From Streptomyces sp. CB00316 (lineage in GTDB: Bacteria > Actinomycetota > Actinomycetes > Streptomycetales > Streptomycetaceae), in NCBI RefSeq assembly GCF_001905595.1, contig NZ_LIXI01000003.1, positions 647,626 to 711,625 on the forward strand: a DNA stretch of 64,000 nucleotides, read 5' to 3'. Under the pieces are notes generated by a model. That model was not told where the DNA came from, did not search any database, and saw nothing but the letters and a program-made list of their open reading frames with translations. A program made the translations under genes and the position numbers. Shown in pieces: positions 17,651 through 27,902 of the stretch; the first letter of the stretch is position 1, and each line of letters starts with the position of its first letter.

Positions 17651-19012
17651 TCAGGCGCCGGAGGCCTCCAGCATGCCCTCGCGCTCCACGACCTTGATGC
17701 GCTCACGGCCCTGGGCCGCACCGAGCGCCTGCTCGTGGGCGTCCAGCTTGTGCCAGCCCTCCCACGTCGTGTAGCGGACGTTGCGGCTCTCTAGGAAGGC
17801 CTCCACGGCCTCCGGGGCGGGCGTCGCCGGCTCGGGCAGCCGGCCGGCGGCGCGGTCCTCCAGGAGGCAGGCGACCGTCTCGTTGGCGTCACCCTTGGTG
17901 TGGCCGATCAGGCCGATCGGGCCTCGCTTGATCCAGCCCGTGACGTAGACCGAGGCCATGTGCGCGTCACCGGCGATGACGCGACCCGCCTCGTGCGGGA
18001 CGGTGCCGGAGGCCACGTCGAAGGGGAGCTTGGGCAGCTCCTCCGAGTAGTAGCCGACGGCCCGGTAGACGCTCTGCACGTCCCAGTCGGTGAACTTCCC
18101 GGTGCCCCGGACGTTGCCGGTGCCGTCCAGCTCGGTGCGCTCGGTGCGCAGCGCGACGACCTTGCCGTCCTCGCCGAGGATCTCGACCGGGGACTCGAAG
18201 AAGTGCAGGAAGAGCTTGTGGGGTCGGTCGCCGACATCGCGGATCGCCCAGTTCTCCAGGGTCTGCGCGACCATGTTGGCCTGCTTGTTCTCCCGCCGGG
18301 TGGCGATGGAGCCCTCGTCGTACTCGATGTCCTCGGGGTTGACGATGACCTCGATGGTGGGGGAGTGGTCCAGCTCCCGCAGTTCCATCGGGCTGAACTT
18401 GGCCTGCGCCGGGCCACGCCGCCCGAACACATGGACCTCCAGCGCCTTGTTCGCCTTGAGGCCCTGGTACACGTTGTCCGGGATCTCGGTCGGCAGCAGC
18501 TCGTCCGCCGTCTTGGCCAGGACTCGGGCCACGTCCAGCGCCACGTTGCCGACGCCGAGGACGGCGACCTTCTCCGCGGTGAGCGGCCAGGTGCGCGGGA
18601 CCTCGGGGTGGCCGTCGTACCAGGAGACGAACTCGGCCGCGCCGTAGGAGCCGTCCAGCTCGATGCCCGTGATGTCGAGCGCCCGGTCGGCCTCGGCGCC
18701 GGTCGAGAAGATCACCGCGTCGTAGAAGGACCGCAGGTCGTCCAGGCCGATGTCGTTCGGGTAGCTCACATTGCCGAAGAGGCGGATCTGCGGCTTGTCC
18801 AGCACCTGGTGCAGCGCCTTGACGATGCCCTTGATCCGGGGGTGGTCGGGGGCCACGCCGTAACGGATGAGGCCGAAGGGCGCGGGCATGCGTTCGAACA
18901 GGTCGATCGAGACCCCCGGGTCCTGGCAGACCTCGGATTTGAGCAGCGCGTCCGCAGCGTAGATACCGGCAGGGCCGGCTCCGACAATGGCGACGCGGAC
19001 GGGGCGTGTCAT
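17651..19012 (-). CDS. fprA: Ferredoxin--NADP+ reductase, adrenodoxin-reductase type (FprA-like)
   Basis: 453 residues, the usual length for the FprA family. The FAD-binding GxGxxG is VAIVGAGPAGIYAADAL at residue 7, followed by PFGLIRYGVAPDHPRIK. The NADPH-binding motif VAVLGVGNVALDVARVLAKT is near residue 150, and the conserved VTGWIKRGPIGLIGHTKGDANETV near residue 360. It transfers electrons from NADPH to ferredoxins serving P450s and other oxygenases. It stands alone, convergent with the phosphatase gene. A paralogue with its own ferredoxin domain lies at 54797. Confidence 0.9.
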   Translation of the reverse strand: MTRPVRVAIVGAGPAGIYAADALLKSEVCQDPGVSIDLFERMPAPFGLIRYGVAPDHPRIKGIVKALHQVLDKPQIRLFGNVSYPNDIGLDDLRSFYDAVIFSTGAEADRALDITGIELDGSYGAAEFVSWYDGHPEVPRTWPLTAEKVAVLGVGNVALDVARVLAKTADELLPTEIPDNVYQGLKANKALEVHVFGRRGPAQAKFSPMELRELDHSPTIEVIVNPEDIEYDEGSIATRRENKQANMVAQTLENWAIRDVGDRPHKLFLHFFESPVEILGEDGKVVALRTERTELDGTGNVRGTGKFTDWDVQSVYRAVGYYSEELPKLPFDVASGTVPHEAGRVIAGDAHMASVYVTGWIKRGPIGLIGHTKGDANETVACLLEDRAAGRLPEPATPAPEAVEAFLESRNVRYTTWEGWHKLDAHEQALGAAQGRERIKVVEREGMLEASGA

Positions 19013-19444
19013 GGCGTGGTGATCCTTAAGGCGGGCGAACGCGGGCAGGTACAGCGTACGTCGGAGGTAAGGGTTGGCTTACTAATCTCCACCCCACACC
19101 GTAAGCCCTGGCCGCGCGGGGCCTCCGACCCGGCCTACAGAACCGCCCGATAAGTCCGTTTCTGTGGGGCGATATGGGGGATTTCAGCCTTTTAGCCTTC
19201 TATTCCATAAAGGGGCTATTGAGTCCCTTGGGTTATTTTGGCCGCGCCTATTTCGGCCACCTCCGTGCGAAGTGGCGAGGGTCACGTCCGGAGGGGCGGA
19301 CGCGGAATCGGAAGGTTCGGTTCCCTTCTGTGCCAAGAAAGTTGACACCGTGACGGAGTGGGCGCGGCCGGGAATTCCTGAATTCGATCTTGCGGAGAAA
19401 GGTCATCCAGAATTCGGGGCTTGTTCTGCCCGGCGCTTTTCGCC

Positions 19445-19640
19445 TACGGTCACGCTCAATCCGGATGGAACGCCGAATCCTGCCGCCGTCCGGGAATCCG
19501 AAACCCACCCACGTACGGCAGGAGCGGGGGACCCAGGTAAGCCGCCGGTCCGGTATCCGGAACGGCTAGGGGTGAAGTCGCATGTCCATGCGGCCAGGCA
19601 TCTCCCGTCTGAACCCGACAGCTCACCTCGTAGGCGCCGG
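19445..19640 (+). ncRNA. ydaO-type c-di-AMP riboswitch
   Basis: The leader of the LysM hydrolase gene has the hallmarks of the ydaO/yuaA c-di-AMP riboswitch: TCACGCTCAATCCGG at the 5' side, GGGGACCCAGGTAA in the middle, GGGGTGAA after it, and CCCGACAGCTCACCTCGTAGG at the 3' end just before the gene. In Streptomyces this riboswitch controls rpf and other cell-wall lytic enzymes, lowering expression when c-di-AMP is high. Boundaries are approximate. The bases from about 19100 to 19440 are AT-richer than the surroundings and should hold the promoter; a TTGACA occurs at 19342-19347 but no matching -10 was found. Confidence 0.8.
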
Positions 19641-19654
19641 AGAGGAAAATCCCC

Positions 19655-20485
19655 ATGCCCGCACAGGGTAAGCACCGCCGTCCCAAGTCCGTCTCGCTGG
19701 GCCGCGGCATCGCCGCCGTGACCACGGGTGGGGCCGTTCTGGCCCTCCCCGTGCTCGGCGCCACCGCCGCCTCCGCCGCCCCCGCGCACTCCGTCGCCGC
19801 GGAAAAGGCCGTCGCTCCCGTCTCCGTGACCGCCCAGGCGGATTCCGTGACGAAGGCCGCCCCCACCAAGCATTCCGTGGTGTCCGGCGAAACGCTTTCC
19901 AAGATCGCCCGCGAGTATTCCGTCAGCGGTGGCTGGAAGAAGCTGTACGAAGGCAACCGGAAGGCCGTCGGCGAGAACCCGAACCTTATTCACCCGGGTA
20001 TCACGCTGACCATCGGCGCCAAGGGTGCCGTCCCGTCGGACGCCAAGGCTCCCAAGGCCGCAGCCCCGTCCGCCGACCGCACCGCCACGGCGGAGCGCGC
20101 CGACCGCTCGGAGCGCACCACTGCCGCCCCGGCGGCCCAGGCCGCCGCCGCTCCCGCCACGTACACCAACGACCTCGATGGCTGGATCAAGGAGTCGCTG
20201 GCGGTCATGGCCCAGCACGGCATCCCCGGCAGCTACGAGGGCATCCACCGCAACATCATCCGCGAGTCCTCGGGCAACCCGAACGCCATCAACAACTGGG
20301 ACTCCAACGCGGTGAAGGGCACCCCGTCCAAGGGGCTGCTCCAGGTCATCGACCCGACGTTCCAGGCGTACCACGTGCCCGGCACCTCGACCGACAGCTA
20401 CGACCCGGTCGCCAACATCACCGCCGCGTGCAACTACGCCGCCGACCGGTACGGCTCGATCGACAACGTCTTCGGCGCCTACTGA
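19655..20485 (+). CDS. Secreted LysM / lytic-transglycosylase cell-wall hydrolase
   Basis: 276 residues. A signal peptide (basic start, GIAAVTTGGAVLALPVLGATAASAA) is followed by a LysM domain at about 72-120 (KHSVVSGETLSKIAREYSVSGGWKKLYEGN), an Ala/Pro/Glu linker, and a C-terminal SLT-like domain (HRNIIRESSGNPNAINNWDSN...KGLLQVIDPTF) whose catalytic glutamate is in RESSG. It should bind peptidoglycan and cleave glycan strands outside the cell. The c-di-AMP riboswitch leader matches the regulation of resuscitation and spore-germination hydrolases in Streptomyces. AGAGGAAA lies just upstream of the ATG. Confidence 0.88.
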   Translation: MPAQGKHRRPKSVSLGRGIAAVTTGGAVLALPVLGATAASAAPAHSVAAEKAVAPVSVTAQADSVTKAAPTKHSVVSGETLSKIAREYSVSGGWKKLYEGNRKAVGENPNLIHPGITLTIGAKGAVPSDAKAPKAAAPSADRTATAERADRSERTTAAPAAQAAAAPATYTNDLDGWIKESLAVMAQHGIPGSYEGIHRNIIRESSGNPNAINNWDSNAVKGTPSKGLLQVIDPTFQAYHVPGTSTDSYDPVANITAACNYAADRYGSIDNVFGAY

Positions 20486-20510
20486 TCCCCGTACGGGCTC
20501 ACCTCCGGGG

Positions 20511-20547
20511 GGCCCCGGACCGTCTTGGGTTTTGACGGTCCGGGGCC
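20511..20547 (+). terminator. Terminator hairpin after the LysM hydrolase
   Basis: Perfect 14-bp arms (20511-20524 and 20534-20547) around a T-rich 9-base loop, immediately downstream of the stop codon. Confidence 0.8.
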
Positions 20548-20607
20548 CTTCGACGTACGGAAAGTTACTCCCAAGTTTCTAGTGACTTACCACACTATCG
20601 ACAGTAG

Positions 20608-22293
<1,686 letters not shown>

Positions 22294-22314
22294 TCCTCCG
22301 GGCGTACGGAGAGC

Positions 22315-22347
22315 CCGGGGCCGGGAGTGCCGACCCGGCGGCCCCGG
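22315..22347. terminator. Bidirectional terminator between convergent genes
   Basis: 8-bp core arms (22315-22322 and 22340-22347) within a longer imperfect inverted repeat, between the cholesterol oxidase gene and the minus-strand CMD-family gene. Confidence 0.55.
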
Positions 22348-22353
22348 ACTCCG

Positions 22354-22833
22354 TCAGTGACCCGGCGGAACGCACACGTCGTCGATCCCCAGCACATGGT
22401 TGAGCCGCCCGAACGCCAGCCAGGAGCCGATGCTCATGGACAGCTCCACGATCTCCACCTGGCTGTAGTGCGCGGTCATCCGCTCCCAGAAGGCGTCGTC
22501 GAGACCGTGGTGGTCCAGCGCGTACCGCTCCGCGTACTCCGCCGCCAGCCGGGTACGCGCGTCGAAGACGTCCGTCGTACGCCACTCGGCCACGGCCCCG
22601 GCGAACTCCTCCTCGACCTTCGCCCCGTCCCGCTCGGTCCGCCAGTCCAGGCAGAACAGGCACCCGTTGATCTGTGCGATCCGCAGCCGTGCGGCCTCGA
22701 ACTCCCGCAGGCCCAGCGTCGTGTGCTCGTACACGGACATCGAGAACGTGGCGGCGGCCATGCCGATGCCGGGAACCATCTCCCCCCACACGTAACCGAT
22801 GGGCTCCTGGCCCTCCGGGACGTCGATGATCAT
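22354..22833 (-). CDS. Carboxymuconolactone decarboxylase / AhpD-family protein
   Basis: 159 residues of the CMD/AhpD all-helical fold. It has the redox-like pair CLFCLDWRT at residues 58-61 and a downstream helix WERMTAHYSQVEIVELSMSIGSWLAFGRLNHVLG. The canonical AhpD Cys-xx-Cys-xxx-His is changed (no His three residues after the second Cys), so classical alkylhydroperoxidase activity is uncertain. Its ATG overlaps the stop of the upstream dehydrogenase (ATGA), and GGAAGGAG inside that gene serves as ribosome binding site, so the pair is co-translated. Confidence 0.8.
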   Translation of the reverse strand: MIIDVPEGQEPIGYVWGEMVPGIGMAAATFSMSVYEHTTLGLREFEAARLRIAQINGCLFCLDWRTERDGAKVEEEFAGAVAEWRTTDVFDARTRLAAEYAERYALDHHGLDDAFWERMTAHYSQVEIVELSMSIGSWLAFGRLNHVLGIDDVCVPPGH

Positions 22834-23909
22834 GCCGTTCTCCTTCCCAGCCTGCCGACCGCAGGCCGCAGTGGGACATCGAGTGCGTCGTACAGACCCG
22901 GCTTCGCGTCCACCAGCCAGTCGATGGCCGAGACGAGCCGCCCGACGGCCGTGGCGTTGCCGCCCGCCGACCGGTTCTCGCCCTCGTCAAAGGCCTCGAC
23001 CGTCACCTCGATACGGGGGCGGCCCTCGATCACCACCCGGTGCGCGCCCACGCCGTCGGGCGGGGAGGGCCAGTCCGGTGCGCACGAGGGATGGATACGG
23101 GTGATGTGCTCGATCACGATGCGGGGCTCGCCGCCCACGATGCCCTGCACCTCGAACCGCACCGTGCCCTGGGTGCCCGCCGCGAACTCGCCCATCGTGC
23201 GGGTGGTCACTGTCGTCTCCAGCGCCCGTCGGTCCAGCGTCTCGCGGATCTCGTCGAGTTCGACGCCCAGCGCCCGGGCCATCAGGCGTATCTGACCGCC
23301 CCACACCATCGTCGGAACGCTCTCGGCGAGCATGGGCGGCTGGTAGTCCAACGGGTGGCCCATGCCGATGAGGTGGCGTACCGACTCCTCCTGCTGGTAC
23401 GTGGAGTAGTCGAAGATCTCCTGGCAGCGGATCACGTCCACCTCGGTGCCCAGACCGCTGACCAGCAGCGGCAGGACGTCGTTGCCCCAGCCGGGGTCGA
23501 CCCCGGAGACGAAGAGGGAGCCGCCGCCCTCGGCGACGGCGGCCAGGACGGGATCCCGCAGTTCGGGCGGGGCGTTGCGCTGGTCGTAGAGGGGATAGAG
23601 GGAGGGCGTGACGACGACCGCTCCGGCCCGGACCGCCCGGCCGATGTCGGTCAGCGCGTCGTCGGGGCGGAGGTCGCCGGACGCCGCGTAGACCACCGCC
23701 CGGGGGCGGCCGGCCAGGACGGCGGAGATGTCGTCGGTGGCCGCGACCCCGAGCGTGCGCCCGATACCGCCGAGCTCGCCGGCGTCGCGGCCGACCTTCG
23801 CGGGATCGTGGACGAGGACGGCGGTGAGTGTCAGTGCCGGATGGGCCTCGACGGCGCGGATCGCCGCGCGGCCGACGTTGCCGGCACCCCAGACAACCGT
23901 GGGAATCAT
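22830..23909 (-). CDS. Dihydrodipicolinate-reductase-like NAD(P)-dependent oxidoreductase
   Basis: 359 residues. A Rossmann fold opens the protein (IPTVVWGAGNVGRAAIRAVEAHPALTLTAVLVH), and the C-terminal part has the shape of DapB/2,4-diaminopentanoate-dehydrogenase-like enzymes (VSGVDPGWGNDVLPLLVSG). Mycobacterial relatives annotated as dihydrodipicolinate reductase-like are not lysine enzymes; the substrate is unknown. On the minus strand TACCCT lies 6 bases before the ATG at 23909, so the gene is probably leaderless. It forms a two-gene unit with the CMD-family gene. Confidence 0.75.
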   Translation of the reverse strand: MIPTVVWGAGNVGRAAIRAVEAHPALTLTAVLVHDPAKVGRDAGELGGIGRTLGVAATDDISAVLAGRPRAVVYAASGDLRPDDALTDIGRAVRAGAVVVTPSLYPLYDQRNAPPELRDPVLAAVAEGGGSLFVSGVDPGWGNDVLPLLVSGLGTEVDVIRCQEIFDYSTYQQEESVRHLIGMGHPLDYQPPMLAESVPTMVWGGQIRLMARALGVELDEIRETLDRRALETTVTTRTMGEFAAGTQGTVRFEVQGIVGGEPRIVIEHITRIHPSCAPDWPSPPDGVGAHRVVIEGRPRIEVTVEAFDEGENRSAGGNATAVGRLVSAIDWLVDAKPGLYDALDVPLRPAVGRLGRRTA

Positions 23910-23985
23910 GCGCGGAGGGTAGCGGCCGGACCTCGTACTTCCCAGAGTTGTGGCGGGGTGAGTTCGGGCCCTGCGGAAGGGTGTT

Positions 23986-24015
23986 GCCGGGCCGGCGGAT
24001 GACCACCGGCCCGGC
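23986..24015 (-). terminator. Hairpin terminator after the UbiA gene
   Basis: Perfect 10-bp arms (23986-23995 and 24006-24015) with a 10-base loop, downstream of the minus-strand prenyltransferase gene and upstream of the next gene. The rest of 23910-24155 shows nothing firm apart from a minus-strand TTGACA at 24077-24082 without a good -10. Confidence 0.65.
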
Positions 24016-24155
24016 GACCGTACAGAGGGGATCAGCGCTCGGGCAGCAGTTGATGGATTCTGACCTGTTTCTGATGTGTCAACGGTTCTCGTATGCTCAC
24101 GTCGTGTGGGCACGCCGTGTGACGTGCCATCAGGGAGCTGCGGAGGGAACGCTGC

Positions 24156-25025
24156 TCAGGACAGCGCTGTGCCGCGTGCCAGGAGCAGTGCCAGGTCTGC
24201 CGCCGCCACGGTCACGGCCCCCGCCAGCGCGGCCTTGTGCCACCACCGGCCGAGCACCGGCCCCAGCAGCGCCGCCGCACCGGCGAGGGCGAGCACGGCC
24301 AGGGACCCGGCGTCCACCGGACCGGGCGGGCCGAGCGCGAGGACGGCCGTGGCCGCGAGGAGCGGCACCGGCAGCAGCAGCCGGGTCCCCCTGGCGCCGA
24401 GCCGGTGCGGCAACCCCCGGATGCCGGCGGCCCGGTCCGCCTCGATGTCCGGGAGCGTGTCGCCCAGATGGGCCGCGCACCCCAGCAGCGCCCCCGCGGT
24501 GACCGTCCACCACCTGGGCCAGGGCGCGGCGGGCAGGCTCAGCGTCACGAGGCAGGGGAGTGCGGCGAATCCGGCCGCGTACGGCACCCAGGAGAGCGCC
24601 GTCGCCTTCAGCCGCAGGTTGTAGAGCCAGGCGGCGGCGACCGCGGCCAGGTGCACCGTACCGGCGAGAAGACCGCAGGCCAGGGAGAGCGGGAGGCACA
24701 GGGCGAGCGCGACCGCCGCCGCGCCCCACACCGCGCGCACGGTGACCGAGCCGTCGGCTACCGGCTTCCCCCGTCGCCCGGCCCGGGCATCGCGCCCGGC
24801 GTCGTACGCGTCGTTGCACCAGCCCACGGAGAGCTGGCCGGTCAGCACCGCGACCCCGACCAGGGCCAGCCGCGCCGGGGAGAGGCCGGCCCCGACGGCC
24901 AGAGCGCAGACGAGCGCCGTCACCGCGACGACCGGCCCCGGATGGCAGGCGAGCGCCAGCCCCGCCGCGCGGCCCGGCCACCGGGCCGCCGCCGTGGCCG
25001 TCCCTGCCCCGTCCATGGCATCCAT
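24156..25025 (-). CDS. UbiA-family prenyltransferase
   Basis: 289 residues, almost entirely membrane helices. The two Mg-diphosphate-binding motifs of the UbiA superfamily are visible: NDAYDAGRDA near residue 70 (NDxxDxxxD) and DTLPDIEADRAAGIRGLP near residue 190. It would attach a prenyl chain from a polyprenyl diphosphate to an aromatic or other acceptor. It is divergent from a type III PKS operon (118 bases apart), which makes a phenolic product a possible acceptor; this is inference. TACGAT lies 6 bases before the ATG, indicating a leaderless transcript. Confidence 0.85.
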   Translation of the reverse strand: MDAMDGAGTATAAARWPGRAAGLALACHPGPVVAVTALVCALAVGAGLSPARLALVGVAVLTGQLSVGWCNDAYDAGRDARAGRRGKPVADGSVTVRAVWGAAAVALALCLPLSLACGLLAGTVHLAAVAAAWLYNLRLKATALSWVPYAAGFAALPCLVTLSLPAAPWPRWWTVTAGALLGCAAHLGDTLPDIEADRAAGIRGLPHRLGARGTRLLLPVPLLAATAVLALGPPGPVDAGSLAVLALAGAAALLGPVLGRWWHKAALAGAVTVAAADLALLLARGTALS

Positions 25026-25143
25026 CGGGCGATCGTAGAGACCTGTGGGCCCGTCAACACGGTGGCCGCGCGGTTCCCTTACCAGGATTTACCGGCATTT
25101 ATGGGCAGGATGGGGTGATGACGCCCCCGAAGCAGGAGCCGCA

Positions 25144-26196
25144 ATGACCCGCATCGCCGCGGTCCACGGGGCCCTGCCGCCCCACCGCCACACCCAGCGC
25201 GAGGTCACCGACATGGTGGCCGAAACCTGCCTGCCGCCCGGTGCCGACCGCCGCGTCCTGGACCGGCTCCACGAGAACGCCCGCGTCCGCACCCGGCACA
25301 CCGTGCTGCCGCTCGACGGCTACCGCGATCTGGACGGCTTCGGCGCGGCCAACGACGTGTTCATCCGCTCGGCCGTCGACCTCGGCGGCCAGGCCGTACG
25401 TGGCGCCCTGCGCGCGGCTGGGCTGCGCCCCACCGATGTGGACCTGCTGATGTTCACCTCTGTCACCGGCATCGCGGCCCCCTCCGTCGACGCCCGGCTG
25501 GTGGCACGCCTCGGCCTGCGCTCCGATGTGAAGCGGCTCCCTGTCTTCGGCCTCGGCTGTGTCGCGGGAGCCGCCGGGACGGCCCGGATCCACGACTATC
25601 TGCTCGGCCGGCCCGACGACGTCGCCGTGCTGCTCTCCGTCGAGCTGTGCTCCCTCACCTTCCAGCGCCAGGACGCGACCCCCGCCAACCTGGTGGCCAC
25701 CGCCCTGTTCGGCGACGGGGCGGCCGCGGTGGTCGCCCTCGGCAAGCGCCGGGCCGTCGCCGGACCCGAGATCGTGGCCACGCGCAGCCGGATGTACCCG
25801 GAGACCGAGCACGTCATGGGCTGGGACATCGGCTCCACCGGATTCGGTGTGGTGCTCGATCCTGCCGTGCCCGACGTCGTACGCCAGTACCTCGCCGACG
25901 ACGTACGGGAGTTCCTGGACGAACAAGGCTTCAAGCCGAAGGACATCGCCCACTGGGTCTGCCACCCGGGCGGCCCCAAGGTCCTGGAGGCCGTCACCGA
26001 GGTGCTCGACCTGCCCGAGGGGGCGCTGGACGTCACGTGGCGCTCGCTGGCCGACGTCGGCAACCTGTCCTCCTCCTCGGTCCTGCACGTCCTGCGGGAC
26101 ACCATCGAGCGCCGCCGCCCCGAACCGGGCACCCCCGGACTCCTGCTGGCCATGGGCCCGGGCTTCTGCTGCGAACTGGTGCTGCTGCGCTGGTAG
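25144..26196 (+). CDS. srsA: Type III polyketide synthase (SrsA-like alkylresorcinol synthase)
   Basis: 350 residues with the chalcone-synthase fold. The catalytic triad is visible: Cys139 in VFGLGCVAGAAG, His274 in WVCHPGGPK and Asn307 in DVGNLSSSSV. The C-terminus has the conserved GPGFCCELVLL. The enzyme condenses malonyl or methylmalonyl units on a long acyl starter. Gene order (type III PKS, ICMT-like methyltransferase, flavin hydroxylase) equals the srsABC operon of S. griseus, which makes methylated phenolic lipids, so an alkylresorcinol synthase is more likely than an RppA-type naphthalene synthase. Start at the ATG at 25144 behind CAGGAG. Confidence 0.85.
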   Translation: MTRIAAVHGALPPHRHTQREVTDMVAETCLPPGADRRVLDRLHENARVRTRHTVLPLDGYRDLDGFGAANDVFIRSAVDLGGQAVRGALRAAGLRPTDVDLLMFTSVTGIAAPSVDARLVARLGLRSDVKRLPVFGLGCVAGAAGTARIHDYLLGRPDDVAVLLSVELCSLTFQRQDATPANLVATALFGDGAAAVVALGKRRAVAGPEIVATRSRMYPETEHVMGWDIGSTGFGVVLDPAVPDVVRQYLADDVREFLDEQGFKPKDIAHWVCHPGGPKVLEAVTEVLDLPEGALDVTWRSLADVGNLSSSSVLHVLRDTIERRRPEPGTPGLLLAMGPGFCCELVLLRW

Positions 26197-26209
26197 GAAG
26201 GAACGGCCC

Positions 26210-26737
26210 ATGTTCTGGTACACCGCCCTGGTGCTCGGCGTCGCCGTCGAACGCCTCGCCGAACTCGCCGTCGCCCGCCGCAACACCCGCTGGAGCCTGG
26301 CACGTGGCGCCACCGAGGCGGGCAGCGGCCACCACCCGGTGATGGTCGTCCTGCACACCGCCCTGCTGGCCGGATGCCTGGCCGAGGTCCACCTCGCCGA
26401 CCGCCCCTTCCTGCCCGCGCTCGGCTGGACCATGGCGGCCGTCGTCGTCGCGGCACAGGTACTGCGCTGGTGGTGCATCACCACGCTCGGGCCCCGGTGG
26501 AACACCCGCGTCATCGTCGTCCCCGGACTGCCCCTGGTGACCGGCGGCCCCTACCGATGGCTGCGCCACCCCAACTACGTCGCCGTCGCCGCCGAAGGCA
26601 TCGCCCTGCCCCTCGTCCACGGGGCGTGGCTGACCGCTGTGGTCTTCACCCTGCTCAACGCCGTCCTCATGGCCGTCCGGATCCGCTGCGAGGACGAGGC
26701 GCTGGCCCGCCTCCCGGTGGCGGAAGCGCGGGCGTGA
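26210..26737 (+). CDS. srsB: Isoprenylcysteine-carboxyl-methyltransferase-like O-methyltransferase (SrsB-like)
   Basis: 175 residues with about five hydrophobic segments and the ICMT/phospholipid-methyltransferase core GPYRWLRHPNYVAVAAEGIALPLVHGAW near residues 115-142, ending in a charged RIRCEDEAL tail. In the srs pathway the equivalent enzyme O-methylates the resorcinol ring in the membrane using SAM. It starts 13 bases after srsA (GGAAGGAA as ribosome binding site) and overlaps srsC by GTGA. The open frame continues far upstream only as an overlap of srsA. Confidence 0.83.
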   Translation: MFWYTALVLGVAVERLAELAVARRNTRWSLARGATEAGSGHHPVMVVLHTALLAGCLAEVHLADRPFLPALGWTMAAVVVAAQVLRWWCITTLGPRWNTRVIVVPGLPLVTGGPYRWLRHPNYVAVAAEGIALPLVHGAWLTAVVFTLLNAVLMAVRIRCEDEALARLPVAEARA

Positions 26738-27744
26738 TCGACATCCTGGTGGCGGGCGGCGGACCGGCGGGACTGGCCGCCGCGATCCAGGCCGCCCGGG
26801 CGGGCCTGGAGGCGGTGGTGGTCGAACCCCGCCCCGCCCCCGTCGACAAGGCCTGCGGCGAGGGCATCATGCCCGGCGGCCTCGCGGCCCTCGGGCGCCT
26901 CGGCGTGCACCCGGCCGGCCACCCTCTGCGCGGCATCCGGTACACCGACGGGCGGCGGAGCGCGGAAGCGGCGTTCCGGGGCGCTTTGGGGCTCGGCGTA
27001 AGGCGTACCGCTCTGCACGCGGCGCTGCACGAGCAGGCGCGAGCCCTCGGCGTACGCATCGTGGAGGGCAAGGTCCGGGAGGTCCGCCAGGACGAGCGGA
27101 CCGTCACCGCCGCCGGGCTCACCGCGCGCTGGCTCATCGCCGCCGACGGGCTCCACTCCCCGCTGCGGCGCACCCTCGGCCTGGACCACCCCGCCCCCGG
27201 GCCCGGCCGCTACGGGCTGCGCCGCCACTACCGCACCGCCCCCTGGACGGACCTGGTCGAGGTGCACTGGTCACCGTACGCCGAGGCGTACGTGACCCCC
27301 GTCGGCGAACACCTGGTGGGCGTGGCCGTCCTCAGCCGCGACCGCCGCCCCTACGAAGAGCATCTGGCCGGCTTCCCGGCCCTCGCCGCCCGTCTCGGCC
27401 CCCATGCCACCCCCGTACGCGGGGCGGGCCCGCTCCGGCAGCGGGCGTCGGCGCCACGGGCCGGACGCGTCCTGCTGGTCGGCGACGCGGCCGGCTACAC
27501 CGACGCCCTGACCGGGGAGGGCATCGCACTCGCCGTGGCCACCGCGACGGCGGCGGTCGGCTGCCTGGCCGCCGGACGGCCCGAGGTCTACCCGGCGCGG
27601 TGGACCAGGGCCACGCGCCGCTACCGGCTGCTCACCCAGGTCCTGCTGGGTGCCGCGGGCCACCCCGTATCACGCCGGATGATCGTCGCGGCGGCCCACC
27701 GTGCCCCCGTCCTCTTCCGTACGACGGTCCGTGCGCTCCAGTGA
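26734..27744 (+). CDS. srsC: FAD-dependent monooxygenase (SrsC-like phenolic-lipid hydroxylase)
   Basis: 336 residues from the GTG at 26734, overlapping the srsB stop. It has the three flavoprotein-hydroxylase marks: GxGxxG (VAGGGPAGLAAAIQAARAG), the DG motif (LIAADGLHSPLRRTLG) near residue 140, and the GD motif (VLLVGDAAGYTDALTGEGIALA) near residue 250. In srsABC the corresponding enzyme hydroxylates the alkylresorcinol to a hydroquinone that oxidises to a quinone. It is the last gene of the operon. The next gene, a drug exporter 158 bases on, may have its own promoter. Confidence 0.83.
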   Translation: MIDILVAGGGPAGLAAAIQAARAGLEAVVVEPRPAPVDKACGEGIMPGGLAALGRLGVHPAGHPLRGIRYTDGRRSAEAAFRGALGLGVRRTALHAALHEQARALGVRIVEGKVREVRQDERTVTAAGLTARWLIAADGLHSPLRRTLGLDHPAPGPGRYGLRRHYRTAPWTDLVEVHWSPYAEAYVTPVGEHLVGVAVLSRDRRPYEEHLAGFPALAARLGPHATPVRGAGPLRQRASAPRAGRVLLVGDAAGYTDALTGEGIALAVATATAAVGCLAAGRPEVYPARWTRATRRYRLLTQVLLGAAGHPVSRRMIVAAAHRAPVLFRTTVRALQ

Positions 27745-27902
27745 CGCGTGCCGCCCGACCGGCGCGCTCCAGGCGACCGAATGGCGAGGCTCCCGGTTCC
27801 GTCATAACGTCGGTCGGGTGAACGCCCGCGTTCATCCGGCCGACGGAAGACCGACCGCCCCAACGGGGCGAAGCGCCATCGGAACGAGAGACGAACCCAC
27901 TC

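Noticed and set aside
19060..19100. Possible iron box ahead of the FprA-like gene
   Set aside because: The sequence around GGGTTGGCTTACTAA resembles half of an iron box, but alignment with the 19-bp consensus needs a gap and gives few matches.
19164..19721. 185-codon frame across the leader of the LysM hydrolase gene
   Set aside because: The stretch is AT-richer, lacks codon bias and contains the riboswitch segments, so it is regulatory DNA.
24050..24090. Minus-strand promoter with perfect TTGACA at 24077-24082
   Set aside because: The expected -10 region reads AATCCA or ATCCAT, a poor match, and the downstream gene already has a leaderless-type TACCCT at its start.
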